Source: an uncultured Verrucomicrobiae bacterium (GTDB taxonomy: Bacteria; Verrucomicrobiota; Verrucomicrobiia; Verrucomicrobiales; Akkermansiaceae). Taken from it: a stretch of 44,327 nucleotides of DNA. This document shows, piece after piece, positions 1 to 7,611 of this stretch. A program made the position numbers and the translations under genes. The notes under the pieces are model-generated. The model ran no database searches. It was not told where the DNA came from and saw only the letters and a program-made list of their open reading frames with translations. Every line of letters starts with the position of its first letter. Position 1 is the stretch's first letter. The DNA lies in the NCBI GenBank assembly GCA_937957985.1, contig CALGOH010000123.1, positions 1-44,327 of the forward strand, read 5' to 3'.

Positions 1-113
1 ACAACTATTCGTCTTTTAGCGAAACATGCAATTCCAATTTCTGCTCACCCCGAAAACCCCGGCTCCGCATGAGGGTCCGGCCCTGCCCAAGGTTGTCAGC
101 ACAGTCTTCGTAT

Positions 114-142
114 TTGACAAAATTGCCAAGTTTGGCAATTTC
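114..142 (+). promoter_or_regulatory. ars promoter with ArsR operator palindrome
   Basis: A consensus -35 box TTGACA lies at 114-119 and a weak AT-rich -10 lies near 136-142. Between them, filling 121-140, is a perfect palindrome with arms AATTGCCAA and TTGGCAATT around GT. The start codon of the ArsR-family gene follows at 151. A palindrome that fills the promoter spacer fits ArsR-type repression by blocking RNA polymerase. The palindrome is seen directly; the binding protein is inferred from adjacency. Confidence 0.75.
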
Positions 143-150
143 GCCAAGTA

Positions 151-447
151 ATGAGCGTACTGACCACCGACCACCGGGTGCGGATCATCAAGGCTCTCGC
201 CCACCCGGCCCGACTGGAGATCGCCCAGGCCCTCGCTTCCGGTGAACGCTGCGTGACCGAACTCCAGGCGATCGTCGGCGGCGACATTTCGACGGTCTCC
301 AAGCACCTCACCCTGATGCGCAAGGCCGGCTGGGTTGACTGCGAGAAGCACGGCCAGCAGGTCCGCTACCGGCTCGCCTGCGACTGCCTGCCGACATTTC
401 TCCACTGCATCGACGCCCTCGCGGGCGACGACTCCAACTGCTGCTGA
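151..447 (+). CDS. arsR: ArsR-family metalloregulator
   Basis: A 98-residue winged-helix repressor, normal size for the SmtB/ArsR family. The N-terminal part matches the family pattern (HPARLEIAQAL, then CVTELQ and STVSKHLTLMRKAGWV as recognition helix and wing). Cysteines that could bind As(III) sit in GERCVTEL, in CDC near residue 80, and in a C-terminal CC pair. The spacing differs from the classical ELCVCDL motif, so the metal site is probably a variant type. It is the first gene of the arsenic operon and lies just downstream of a palindromic operator, so it probably represses its own operon and is released by arsenite. The ATG at 151 is chosen because it lies next to the operator and gives the canonical length. 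Confidence 0.9.
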   Translation: MSVLTTDHRVRIIKALAHPARLEIAQALASGERCVTELQAIVGGDISTVSKHLTLMRKAGWVDCEKHGQQVRYRLACDCLPTFLHCIDALAGDDSNCC

Positions 448-450
448 ACC

Positions 451-924
451 ATGACCGTCTCCGAATTCCTCGAACTTCTTCGCGACCATCCCGATCACCG
501 GGTCCGCTTCCGGCTCCCCGACGGGACGGCGGTGCCGGCTCATTTCCACATCACGGAAGTCGGACATCTCACGAGGACCTTCCTCGACTGCGGCGGCAAG
601 CGCCACACGACCGGCGGTTGCCTGCTCCAGGTGTGGGTCGCGGACGACACCGATCACCGGCTCAAGGCATCCAAGCTTCTCGCCATCTTCGACCGCGCCG
701 ACGGACTCCTGCCAAGCACGGGACTTCCCGTGGAAATCGAGTGCGAGGCGCCGGTGCTGACCCAGCTCCCGCTCACCCGCTGCGAGGTGCTCGACGGCGA
801 GCTTTTGTTCCACACCGAGCTCAAGCATACCGACTGCCTGGCCAAGGACATCTGCCTCCCCGATTTCTCGCTTCCCGCCATTCCCGGCCAACAGGTCTGC
901 AATCCTGCGACGGGCTGCTGCTGA
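451..924 (+). CDS. DUF6428-family ars-operon protein
   Basis: A 157-residue soluble protein resembling DUF6428 proteins, which typically sit between arsR and arsC. It begins with a helix (SEFLELLRDHP), then a beta-rich region with HFHITEVGHL and a conserved-looking DCGGKRHTTGGCLLQVWVADD stretch split by Thr-Gly-Gly. It ends in a cysteine-rich tail (Cys-Asn-Pro-Ala-Thr-Gly-Cys-Cys). The start codon is four bases after the arsR stop, so the two are translationally linked. Biochemical function of the family is not established. The C-terminal cysteines and the operon position suggest handling of, or protection against, As(III), but that is inference. Family assignment is from pattern memory, not a search. 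Confidence 0.7.
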   Translation: MTVSEFLELLRDHPDHRVRFRLPDGTAVPAHFHITEVGHLTRTFLDCGGKRHTTGGCLLQVWVADDTDHRLKASKLLAIFDRADGLLPSTGLPVEIECEAPVLTQLPLTRCEVLDGELLFHTELKHTDCLAKDICLPDFSLPAIPGQQVCNPATGCC

Positions 925-943
925 CCCCAATCCCCATCACGAA

Positions 944-1366
944 GTGATTCTCATCCTCTGCACCGGAAACTCCTGCCGCTCCCACATGGCCGAAGGCATC
1001 CTGCAAAGGGCGCTCGGACCCGGCTTCGAGGTCGCCTCCGCCGGCTCGAATCCCGCCGGCTACGTCCACCCGCTCGCGATCCGGGCGCTCGAAGAAATCG
1101 GCATCGACATCTCGCACCACACCTCGAAGCACCTCGACACCTTTCTCGGCCGCGAGGTGGAAACCGTCATCACCGTCTGTGGCAACGCCGACCAGGCCTG
1201 CCCGACCTTTCCCGGTCAGGTGAACCGTCACCACTACCCCTTCGACGACCCCGCCCATGCCGGGGGCGGCGAGGACGAGCAGATGGCCGTCTTCCGCCGC
1301 GTGCGCGACGAAATCCTGCGCGTCTTCACCGCCTACGCCGACGGACGGCTGGACCAGATCAAATGA
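944..1366 (+). CDS. arsC: Arsenate reductase (thioredoxin-coupled, LMW-PTP fold)
   Basis: A 140-residue cytosolic enzyme reducing arsenate to arsenite. The N-terminal P-loop CTGNSCRS has the CX5R signature of the low-molecular-weight phosphatase fold. Two further cysteines, in VCGNAD and QACPTFPG, match the second and third redox cysteines of the pI258-type arsenate reductase cascade, so thioredoxin is the likely reductant; a trxA gene lies at 12791-13111. Translation appears to start at GTG 944, only 19 bases after the preceding stop; no earlier in-frame ATG gives a better N-terminus. The product arsenite would be exported by the Acr3 permease encoded next. Confidence 0.92.
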   Translation: MILILCTGNSCRSHMAEGILQRALGPGFEVASAGSNPAGYVHPLAIRALEEIGIDISHHTSKHLDTFLGREVETVITVCGNADQACPTFPGQVNRHHYPFDDPAHAGGGEDEQMAVFRRVRDEILRVFTAYADGRLDQIK

Positions 1367-1377
1367 TCACTGCTCGA

Positions 1378-1494
1378 ACAGTGGCATGACCGTCCCGGTC
1401 ATGAACGAACAAGCCCGAAGCACCTTCCACCTCGGCGATCTTCTCCATCATCAATCGCCTTTCCCGCTCATGACCGGGACGGTCATGCCACTGT
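1378..1494. repeat. 27-bp perfect inverted repeat pair between arsC and acr3
   Basis: Arms at 1378-1404 and 1468-1494 are perfect reverse complements over 27 bases, with 63 bases between. Each arm is itself a hairpin: CATGACCG, TCC, CGGTCATG, preceded by a non-palindromic head ACAGTGG. Two palindromic units in inverted orientation about 100 bases apart are the layout of a REPIN (paired REP elements). It sits within the ars operon 12 bases after the arsC stop and 14 bases before acr3, so the transcript would carry a long stem-loop that could attenuate or stabilise the acr3 part. Confidence 0.85.
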
Positions 1495-1507
1495 CAGAAG
1501 CCCCCCC

Positions 1508-2584
1508 ATGTCCGAACACGTCGCCGCCCGCATGTCGTTCCTCGACCGTTACCTCACGGTCTGGATCTTCGCCGCCATGGCCGTCGGAATCCTCGTCGGC
1601 CGCTTCCTCATCGACGACCCCGAGGCCTTCTTCGCACCTTTCACGATCGGCACCACCAATGTGCCGCTGGCCATCGGCCTGATCGTGATGATGTATCCGC
1701 CGCTGGCCAAGGTCCGCTACGGCGAACTCCCCCGGATCTTCGCCAACCCGCGCATCCTCGGCCTCTCGCTGGTCCAGAACTGGATCATCGGCCCGGTGCT
1801 GATGTGGGTCCTGGCCATCCTTCTCCTGCACGACGAGCCGCAATACATGGTCGGGCTCATCCTTGTCGGCCTCGCCCGCTGCATCGCCATGGTGCTGGTC
1901 TGGAACGATCTCGCCAAGGGCTCGTCCGAGTATGCCGCCGGACTGGTCGCCCTCAACAGCATCGCCCAGATCGTCTTCTACGGCGCCTACGCCTGGCTCT
2001 TCATCACCGTCCTGCCGCCCCTCGTCGGACTCGAGGGTGTGGTGATCGACATCGCCATGAGCGACATCTTCGTCTCGGTGATGATCTACCTCGGCATCCC
2101 CTTCTTCGCCGGCATGATCACCCGCTTCGCGATGACCCTGTGGAAGGGCGTCGAGTGGTACGAGGAAAAGTTCATTCCCCGCATCTCCCCGCTGACCCTG
2201 ATCGCCCTGCTCTTCACCATCGTGGTGATGTTCACCTACAAGGGCGACGCCATCGTCGAACTCCCGCTCGACGTGCTGCGGATCGCCATTCCGCTGGTGA
2301 TCTACTTCGCGGTGATGTTTCTCGTGAGCTTCGTCATGGCGGCGAAGTTCGGAGCCGACTACCCGCGGACGGCGAGCGTCGCCTTCACCTCGGCGGGCAA
2401 CAATTTCGAACTGGCGATCGCCGTGGCCATTTCGGTGTTCGGCATTCAGTCCGGCGTCGCCTTCGCCGCGGTCGTCGGGCCCTTGATCGAAGTCCCGGCC
2501 CTCATCGGCCTCGTCCACGTCGCCTTCGCCCTCAAGCGCCGGTTCCATCCGGAGGCGAACGAAAGGATCTCAGACACTGTCTGA
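1508..2584 (+). CDS. arsB: Acr3-family arsenite efflux permease
   Basis: A 358-residue inner-membrane transporter with about ten hydrophobic segments, normal length for Acr3 (BASS superfamily). Diagnostic segments include GLARCIAMVLVWNDLAKG, containing the conserved Cys of transmembrane segment 4 needed for arsenite transport, and the late segment TSAGNNFELAIAVAISVFG. It exports As(OH)3 made by the upstream arsenate reductase using the proton motive force. The gene closes the ars operon and is separated from arsC by a paired palindromic repeat. The product is of the ACR3 type, not the E. coli ArsB antiporter type, although the symbol arsB is often used for both. Confidence 0.92.
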   Translation: MSEHVAARMSFLDRYLTVWIFAAMAVGILVGRFLIDDPEAFFAPFTIGTTNVPLAIGLIVMMYPPLAKVRYGELPRIFANPRILGLSLVQNWIIGPVLMWVLAILLLHDEPQYMVGLILVGLARCIAMVLVWNDLAKGSSEYAAGLVALNSIAQIVFYGAYAWLFITVLPPLVGLEGVVIDIAMSDIFVSVMIYLGIPFFAGMITRFAMTLWKGVEWYEEKFIPRISPLTLIALLFTIVVMFTYKGDAIVELPLDVLRIAIPLVIYFAVMFLVSFVMAAKFGADYPRTASVAFTSAGNNFELAIAVAISVFGIQSGVAFAAVVGPLIEVPALIGLVHVAFALKRRFHPEANERISDTV

Positions 2585-2593
2585 CATTCCGGT

Positions 2594-2985
2594 GCATCGA
2601 CATTCCTGTCGATCTTCAGGCCCCCCGACTGCTTGCGGCTCACCGATCGAACCGTCATCATCGCCGTGCATGCGATACCCACGATGGATCCCCCCGTTGC
2701 TCTACGGTATCATTTTCACGACCGCGACCATCGGCGGCTTCATCTACACGGATCGCTACTCCGGCTGGGGTCACTACCACGCGAACGCCGTTCCGGTCGG
2801 CCTCGGACTGGGCGCGGTTGTCACCTTCATCGCCGCCATCGTCGTGAGCGAAATGGATGAGCGAAGAACGCTTTGGACCCTTGCAGCCGGTGCCCTTGTC
2901 TCCGCAACTGGTTGCGGGTTGATCGTATGGCAGGCGCCCTGACCTCAGATCTCGATCACTAGTTGATCGACAGGAATGTCGATGC
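2594..2985. repeat. Inverted repeat pair flanking a small membrane-protein gene
   Basis: Arms at 2594-2614 and 2965-2985 are perfect 21-base reverse complements. Each contains its own hairpin ATCGACA, TTCC, TGTCGAT. The only gene between them is the 90-codon membrane protein at 2670-2942. The architecture is the same as the ars-operon pair but with a different sequence and a much longer spacer (350 bases). It may be two independent REP units that happen to be inverted, or a small cassette bounded by them. Confidence 0.8.
2670..2942 (+). CDS. Small three-helix membrane protein, unknown function
   Basis: A 90-residue protein starting at ATG 2670. It has three predicted membrane segments: PPLLYGIIFTTATIGGFIY, GLGLGAVVTFIAAIVV, and LAAGALVSATGCGLIVW. 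Short loops contain the sequence DRYSGWGHYHANAVP. I do not recognise a family. It stands alone between the ars operon and convergent recQ, enclosed by an inverted repeat. Its base composition is slightly less GC-rich than its neighbours. An upstream in-frame ATG at 2592 exists, but it would translate the repeat and gives an unlikely Cys/Ser/Pro-rich N-terminus, so the later start is preferred. Confidence 0.55.
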   Translation: MRYPRWIPPLLYGIIFTTATIGGFIYTDRYSGWGHYHANAVPVGLGLGAVVTFIAAIVVSEMDERRTLWTLAAGALVSATGCGLIVWQAP

Positions 2986-2994
2986 TCCGGAAGT

Positions 2995-4893
2995 TCAACC
3001 TTCCACCAGCGCCAGCACCCGCTCGAAGGGAATCCTCTCCAGCAAGCCGAACGCATCGTGCCGCGACAGCCGCGCCCGCGTCGCCGCCGGGCTGCTGAGA
3101 CCGCAGAGGAAGCGCGCAAGCTGCCGCGGTGTCCGCAGGGCGGCGTGACCCTCGTCCCGCAGCTCACGGATCGCCGCCAGATCCTCGTCGCCCGGATCCG
3201 CGAACTGCGAGCGCGGCAGCACCTCCGGCTTCCTCCCCCGGCACCGGTCGCAGTGACCACAAGGTCCGATCTCCTCCCCGAAATGCGAGGTGACGAAGTG
3301 GGTCAGGCAATCCGCACTCTCCGCCAGCGCCACCACCTGACGCAGCCGCTCCAGATCCGCCTCCTCCCGTTTGCGAAAACGCTCGTCGAGACGGGCCGCC
3401 ACCGAACGCAGGTCCACCTTCTCGTCCAGCAGGCGATACCCCTGCCTCACCCCGCCCTTCTTCAAGGCCACGTCCCCGGCCTCCTCGAGATGGGTCAGGG
3501 CGGCGACGATCCGCTCCCGGGTTTCCCCGCTCTCCATCGCCACCCGGTCGACCTCGAAGGTCAGCCAGCTCCGCCCCTCCTTCGCGGCGGCGAAAATCTT
3601 CCGCAGGAACGACTTACGGCGGGCATCGTAGCCGGCCAGCACCTTCTCGAAGTCCCGGACGAGCCTCACCGAGTAGGTCGCGTAGAACGGCTTCGTGGCC
3701 TCGATCACCCCCTCGAGTTCGAGGTAGGTGAGCAAGGTCGTCACCACCAGCGGCCGGATGTCGTTCACCGTCGAAAGCTCGTAGACCGAGACATCGAAAT
3801 CCCGCCCGAGACGCAGCACGTGGTCGACCAGGTTACGCACCGCCTGCGGCGTCGGCGTGTCGCCGTAGGTGAAGTTCTCCAGCGTCACGAGGTCGTCACC
3901 ACAGGCGAGCATCTCGCACACCGAGGTCTTCCCGTCGCGCCCCGCCCGGCCGGTTTCCTGCGAGTAGTTCTCGAGCGACTTCGGCAGGTTGTAGTGGAAC
4001 ACCGCGCGGATGTCCGCCTTGTCGATCCCCATGCCGAAGGCGATCGTCGCCACGATCACCCGCGTGTCGCCACGCATGAAGCGCTCCTGCGCCTCGGCCC
4101 GGAATTCCGGCGGCATCCCCGCGTGATACGCCTGGGCCGACACCCCGCGCCTCTTGAGAAAGGTCGCCACCGCCTCGGCGGTGTGCTGCAGGGTCACATA
4201 CACGACCGCCGGACCATCGATCTCTCCCAGTCGCTCCAGCAGGAGCGCGTTCCTTTCCCCGGCCCTCACGGGGCTGACCCGCAGGTCGAGGTTGGGGCGG
4301 TGAAATGACAAGCGCACCTGGTCGCCATCCGCGATCCCGAACTCGCGCCGGATGTCATCGGCCACTGCGGGCGTCGCCGTGGCGGTGAGACACAACACCC
4401 GCGGGATCTTCAGGTCGCGGCACAGCTTCGCCAGCTTCAGGTAGTCCGGGCGGAAATTGTGACCCCACTCGGAAATGCAGTGGGCCTCGTCGATCGCCAC
4501 CATCCCGATCCTCAGCCGCCCGAGCCGCTGGCGGAAGCCCTCGTTGGCCAGTCGCTCGGGTGCGACGTAGAGCAGCCGCACCGAGCCATCGCGGAGGCCG
4601 TCCATCACCGCCGCGTATTCCTCCTGGCTCAGCGAGGAGTCCAGCCGCGCCGCGCCGATCCCCCGCTCGCGGAGGGCATCGACCTGGTCCTTCATCAGGG
4701 CGATCAGCGGCGAGACGACCAGCGTCACCCCGTCGATCATCAGCGCCGGAAGCTGGTAGCACAGCGACTTCCCGCCGCCCGTGGGAAAGACCGCCAGCAT
4801 CGAGCGACCGTCCAGCAACCCCTCGACCACCTCCCGCTGTCCATCGCGAAAGGCCGGGTGCCCGAACTTCTCCTTCAGCAACGCCTCCGACAT
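2995..4893 (-). CDS. recQ: ATP-dependent DNA helicase RecQ
   Basis: A 632-residue superfamily-2 3'-5' DNA helicase. From the N-terminus: FRDGQREVVEGLLDGRS (motif 0), FPTGGGKSLCYQLPA (Walker A), AIDEAHCISEWGHNFRPDY (motif II with the RecQ aromatic-rich loop), LTATATP (motif III), then the second RecA domain with ATIAFGMGIDKADIRAVFHYNLPKS and QETGRAGRDG (motifs V and VI). The C-terminal half has a winged-helix region and a Cys cluster GPCGHCDRCRG; a clear HRDC domain is not obvious. It acts in recombination and fork repair. It lies 40 bases downstream of the exported protein gene on the same strand, so they may be co-transcribed. Confidence 0.95.
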   Translation of the reverse strand: MSEALLKEKFGHPAFRDGQREVVEGLLDGRSMLAVFPTGGGKSLCYQLPALMIDGVTLVVSPLIALMKDQVDALRERGIGAARLDSSLSQEEYAAVMDGLRDGSVRLLYVAPERLANEGFRQRLGRLRIGMVAIDEAHCISEWGHNFRPDYLKLAKLCRDLKIPRVLCLTATATPAVADDIRREFGIADGDQVRLSFHRPNLDLRVSPVRAGERNALLLERLGEIDGPAVVYVTLQHTAEAVATFLKRRGVSAQAYHAGMPPEFRAEAQERFMRGDTRVIVATIAFGMGIDKADIRAVFHYNLPKSLENYSQETGRAGRDGKTSVCEMLACGDDLVTLENFTYGDTPTPQAVRNLVDHVLRLGRDFDVSVYELSTVNDIRPLVVTTLLTYLELEGVIEATKPFYATYSVRLVRDFEKVLAGYDARRKSFLRKIFAAAKEGRSWLTFEVDRVAMESGETRERIVAALTHLEEAGDVALKKGGVRQGYRLLDEKVDLRSVAARLDERFRKREEADLERLRQVVALAESADCLTHFVTSHFGEEIGPCGHCDRCRGRKPEVLPRSQFADPGDEDLAAIRELRDEGHAALRTPRQLARFLCGLSSPAATRARLSRHDAFGLLERIPFERVLALVEG

Positions 4894-4933
4894 GCGCGCA
4901 AGCTGCGCGACCCGGCCGCAACCCGCAAGCGAA

Positions 4934-5635
4934 CTACCAGCCGAACCACAGCGGCGGCACGACCACCCGCGCCGCCCCGGGACCGCGGTCCTCGCTCTGC
5001 TCGATCGCGGTCACCACCTCGTCCTCGAACTCGACCACGGTCTTGCCCTTCTCCTCGCGGGTCACGTGGGAGAGCTGACGATACACCTGCCCCGTCACAG
5101 GATCCCGGACGTAGGTGTAGTGGTTGATGTCCTCGTAATCGATGAACTCCCAGGTGCCGCTGCGGCCCTTCTTGTCCTGACGGATCTTCGTCTTGGTCGG
5201 CGTACCCAGCGCACGACCGACCTCGTCCATGGTCATCCCGGTCGCCGCCGACTTCCCGCCGATGAGCTTCTCCACCTCGAGTTGCCGCTCGTAGAGCTTC
5301 CTGAGGTTCTCGACGAACTCCGGATCCTTCGACGCGAAGGCCCACGGCGCGACCCAGCCCTTCACGCGGTTGCCGCCCGTCTTCGCCGAAACGCGGTAGG
5401 CCTTTTCGGTCATCGCCTCGAGCACGACCTTCTGGTCGGTCGACACGGTGCCGAGCTGCCGCTTGCCGTCCTTGTCCGAGAAGATCGGAGCCTCCTTGAT
5501 GATCCTCAGCTCGATCGGCTTGTCGAGATGCTGGTCGAGGTAGACCACATCCGGGTCCGAATCGAGCAGCGAGCGGCGGGAATCCGCCACCGCGGAGACC
5601 GTCAGGGCGAGCAGGAGGATCAGCGGCTTGGTCAT
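4934..5635 (-). CDS. Exported protein with SH3-like and SmpA/BamE-like segments
   Basis: A 233-residue protein with a short signal peptide (KPLILLLALTVSAVADS, cleavage probably after VADS or earlier). Residues about 45-100 look like a bacterial SH3 domain (IFSDKDGKRQLGTV, KVVLEAMTEKAYRVS, KGWVAPWAF). Residues about 130-165 contain GMTMDEVGRALGTPTKTKI, the helix-turn pattern of SmpA/OmlA-type lipoprotein folds. The rest is charged with no clear match. SH3 domains of this type usually bind cell-wall peptides, so a periplasmic or envelope role is likely, but the exact function is unknown. It lies between sodN and recQ on the same strand. Confidence 0.7.
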   Translation of the reverse strand: MTKPLILLLALTVSAVADSRRSLLDSDPDVVYLDQHLDKPIELRIIKEAPIFSDKDGKRQLGTVSTDQKVVLEAMTEKAYRVSAKTGGNRVKGWVAPWAFASKDPEFVENLRKLYERQLEVEKLIGGKSAATGMTMDEVGRALGTPTKTKIRQDKKGRSGTWEFIDYEDINHYTYVRDPVTGQVYRQLSHVTREEKGKTVVEFEDEVVTAIEQSEDRGPGAARVVVPPLWFGW

Positions 5636-5693
5636 GGCGATGGAAGGGGCGGCGTCCCGCCCCCGGGTATAACGTGCCGCGCGTCCGCGGCAT

Positions 5694-6143
5694 TCATTCC
5701 TTTTCCTTCGTGCCGAAGGCGGCCTCGAACTCGTGGAGCAGGTTGTGAAGCTTCTCGACGTTGGCGCTGTCGGTCGACTGCTTGCACTTCATCGCGGTCA
5801 CGATCACGGCGTGGCAGAGCTTCAGCTTCTCGGTGTACTTCGGGTCGTCCTCCTTCAGGCGCTGGGCCAGGAAGTAGTCGAGCACGGTCTGCTGGAGCGA
5901 CTGGGCGTGGGATTCCTTGTTGTTGATCCAGCGGGTGAGCTGGTGGGCGTTCGCCGCGGGATCCTTGGAAAGCTCCACGATCTCCTTCGAGGCCTTCTCG
6001 ATGGTCACCCAGTCGGTGTGCATCGCCTCGATCACATTGTTGTCGTTGTAGATGCCGCAGGGAACCTGGCAGTGGGCCGAGGCGGTCCCGAGCTGACCGA
6101 AAACGAAGAGGGCGGCGGTGGTGAATAATGCGTATTTTCTCAT
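5694..6143 (-). CDS. sodN: Exported nickel-containing superoxide dismutase
   Basis: A 149-residue Ni-SOD precursor converting superoxide to oxygen and hydrogen peroxide. The first 23 residues are a Sec-type signal peptide ending ASA. Cleavage there would leave His-Cys-Gln-Val-Pro-Cys-Gly-Ile-Tyr at the mature N-terminus, which is exactly the nickel hook HCxxPCxxY (His1, Cys2, Cys6 ligands; Tyr9 gates the site). The remaining helical part (IEAMHTDWVTIEKASKEI, RWINNKESHAQSLQQ, DYFLAQRLK) matches the four-helix bundle. In Streptomyces the hook is exposed by a dedicated protease; here signal peptidase may do it. No sodX-like gene is adjacent. Start ATG at 6143 gives the clean signal peptide. Confidence 0.93.
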   Translation of the reverse strand: MRKYALFTTAALFVFGQLGTASAHCQVPCGIYNDNNVIEAMHTDWVTIEKASKEIVELSKDPAANAHQLTRWINNKESHAQSLQQTVLDYFLAQRLKEDDPKYTEKLKLCHAVIVTAMKCKQSTDSANVEKLHNLLHEFEAAFGTKEKE

Positions 6144-6216
6144 GGCCCCGGATCGTACGCGGGATCCCCGGCTCTGCAAGCATCCTCCTCCGGCCCTTGG
6201 CGAAACGGCATTCACC

Positions 6217-7551
6217 ATGCAAGCTCGGCCCATGCCCTCGGGACCCCTCTCGCAAAAACTCTTCGCCACCGCAAAATCGATGATCCCCGGCGGGGTCAAC
6301 TCCCCCGTCCGCGCCTTCCGCAACGTCGGCGGCGAGCCGTTCTTCGTCCGCCGCGCCAAGGGCAGCCGCATCGAGGACGTCGATGGCAAGACCTACATCG
6401 ACTACATCGGCTCGTGGGGCCCGAACATCCTCGGCCACGCGCCGACGGTGGTGACCAACACCATCCACGAGGTCGCCAAGGACGGCGTCTCCTTCGGCAT
6501 CCCCAACCCCTTCGAGGTCGAGATGGCCCGCACGGTCATCGACTGGGTGCCGTCGGTCGAAAAGGTCCGCATGTGCAACTCGGGGACCGAGGCGACCATG
6601 TCGGCGATCCGCCTCGCCCGCGGCTTCACCGGGCGCGACCTGATCGTGAAGTTCGACGGCTGCTACCACGGCCACAGCGACTCGCTGCTGGTCGCCGCCG
6701 GTTCGGGCGCGCTGACCCACGGCGAGCCCGACTCCGCCGGCGTGCCCGCCGACTTCGCGAAGAACACGCTCGTCCTCCCCTACAACCATCCCGATGAACT
6801 CGAGGCGGCGTTCGCCGAAAAGGGCGACCGGATCGCTGCGGTCATCGTCGAGTCCTACCCCGCCAACGCCGGCTTCGTCCTGCCGCGGCCGGGCTATCTG
6901 GAAATGTTGGGCTCGATCACGAAGCAGCACGGCGCGCTGCTCATCTTCGACGAGGTCATGACCGGCTTCCGGCTCGGCAGGTCCGGGGTGCAGGGGTTGG
7001 AGGGCGTCACGCCCGACCTGAGCTGCTTCGGCAAGGTGATCGGCGGCGGCCTGCCGGTCGGAGCCTTCGGCGGGCGGACCGACGTCATGGACATGCTCGC
7101 GCCCGACGGTCCGGTCTATCAGGCCGGCACCCTTTCCGGCAACCCGCTGGCGATGGCCGCCGGCCTGGCCCAGCTCAAGGCGCTTGGAGGGGGTGCGCCC
7201 CCGCGCCCCGACGAAACCGCCTCCCCCAACGGCTACGACCGCCTCGACCAACTCGGGCTCCATTTCGAGACCGGCCTCAGAAGCCTCCTCTCGGAAAAAG
7301 GCGTCCCGCACCGCCTCAACCGCGTCGGCTCGATGTTCTGCCTGTTCTTCACCGACCGGGAAATCGTCAACGTCGATGACGTCATGAAGCAGGATCTCGA
7401 ATTCTTCCGGAAGTTCTTCTGGGGCTGCCTCGACAAGGGCATCTACCTCGCGCCCAGCCCCTACGAGACCGGCTTCCTGTCGCTCGCCCACACCGAAGCC
7501 GACCTCGACGACACCCTCACGGTCTTCGGCGAGGTGCTGTCGGCGATCTGA
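6217..7551 (+). CDS. hemL: Glutamate-1-semialdehyde 2,1-aminomutase with repeat-derived insertion
   Basis: A 444-residue PLP enzyme (start 6217; 6232 is an alternative) that forms 5-aminolevulinate in C5 haem synthesis. Recognisable parts are the N-terminus SQKLFATAKSMIPGGVNSPVRAF, substrate-site NSGTEATMSAIRLARGFTG, DEVMTGFRLG, and the PLP-lysine segment CFGKVIGGGLPVGAFGG. After AGLAQLKAL comes an unusual stretch, LGGGAPPRPDETASP, where homologues normally continue directly into a tyrosine-containing helix (here NGYDRLDQLG). This stretch is encoded by a palindromic repeat unit (7183-7210), so it appears to be an in-frame insertion in a surface loop. It is divergently oriented from sodN, with a 73-base intergenic region for both promoters. 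Confidence 0.95.
   Translation: MQARPMPSGPLSQKLFATAKSMIPGGVNSPVRAFRNVGGEPFFVRRAKGSRIEDVDGKTYIDYIGSWGPNILGHAPTVVTNTIHEVAKDGVSFGIPNPFEVEMARTVIDWVPSVEKVRMCNSGTEATMSAIRLARGFTGRDLIVKFDGCYHGHSDSLLVAAGSGALTHGEPDSAGVPADFAKNTLVLPYNHPDELEAAFAEKGDRIAAVIVESYPANAGFVLPRPGYLEMLGSITKQHGALLIFDEVMTGFRLGRSGVQGLEGVTPDLSCFGKVIGGGLPVGAFGGRTDVMDMLAPDGPVYQAGTLSGNPLAMAAGLAQLKALGGGAPPRPDETASPNGYDRLDQLGLHFETGLRSLLSEKGVPHRLNRVGSMFCLFFTDREIVNVDDVMKQDLEFFRKFFWGCLDKGIYLAPSPYETGFLSLAHTEADLDDTLTVFGEVLSAI
7183..7210 (+). repeat. Palindromic repeat unit inside hemL
   Basis: The unit has head CTTGGAGG, then an 8-base stem GGGGTGCG overlapping the head, loop CCCC and stem CGCGCCCC, with one G-T wobble. It is the same element type as the pair at 10960-11075 and is read in the same frame, giving Leu-Gly-Gly-Gly-Ala-Pro-Pro in both genes. 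It contributes to a peptide that looks inserted in HemL. Confidence 0.75.
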
Positions 7552-7582
7552 AGCGGGTAGCCTACACAGAGTGTTCTTGCAG

Positions 7583-7602
7583 ATTAGAACTGATCTTCTA
7601 AT
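7583..7602. promoter_or_regulatory. Palindrome directly upstream of the ATPase gene
   Basis: Arms ATTAGAA (7583-7589) and TTCTAAT (7596-7602) are separated by six bases, ending nine bases before the start codon at 7612. The region is AT-rich compared with its surroundings and carries TTGCAG at 7578 as a possible -35. It could be an operator for autoregulation or a transcript hairpin covering the ribosome site. Assignment is tentative. Confidence 0.4.
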
Positions 7603-7611
7603 TTGAAATAA

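Noticed and set aside
1451..2548. A 365-codon frame antisense to acr3
   Set aside because: Asp/Glu/His-rich low-complexity shadow of a membrane-protein gene.
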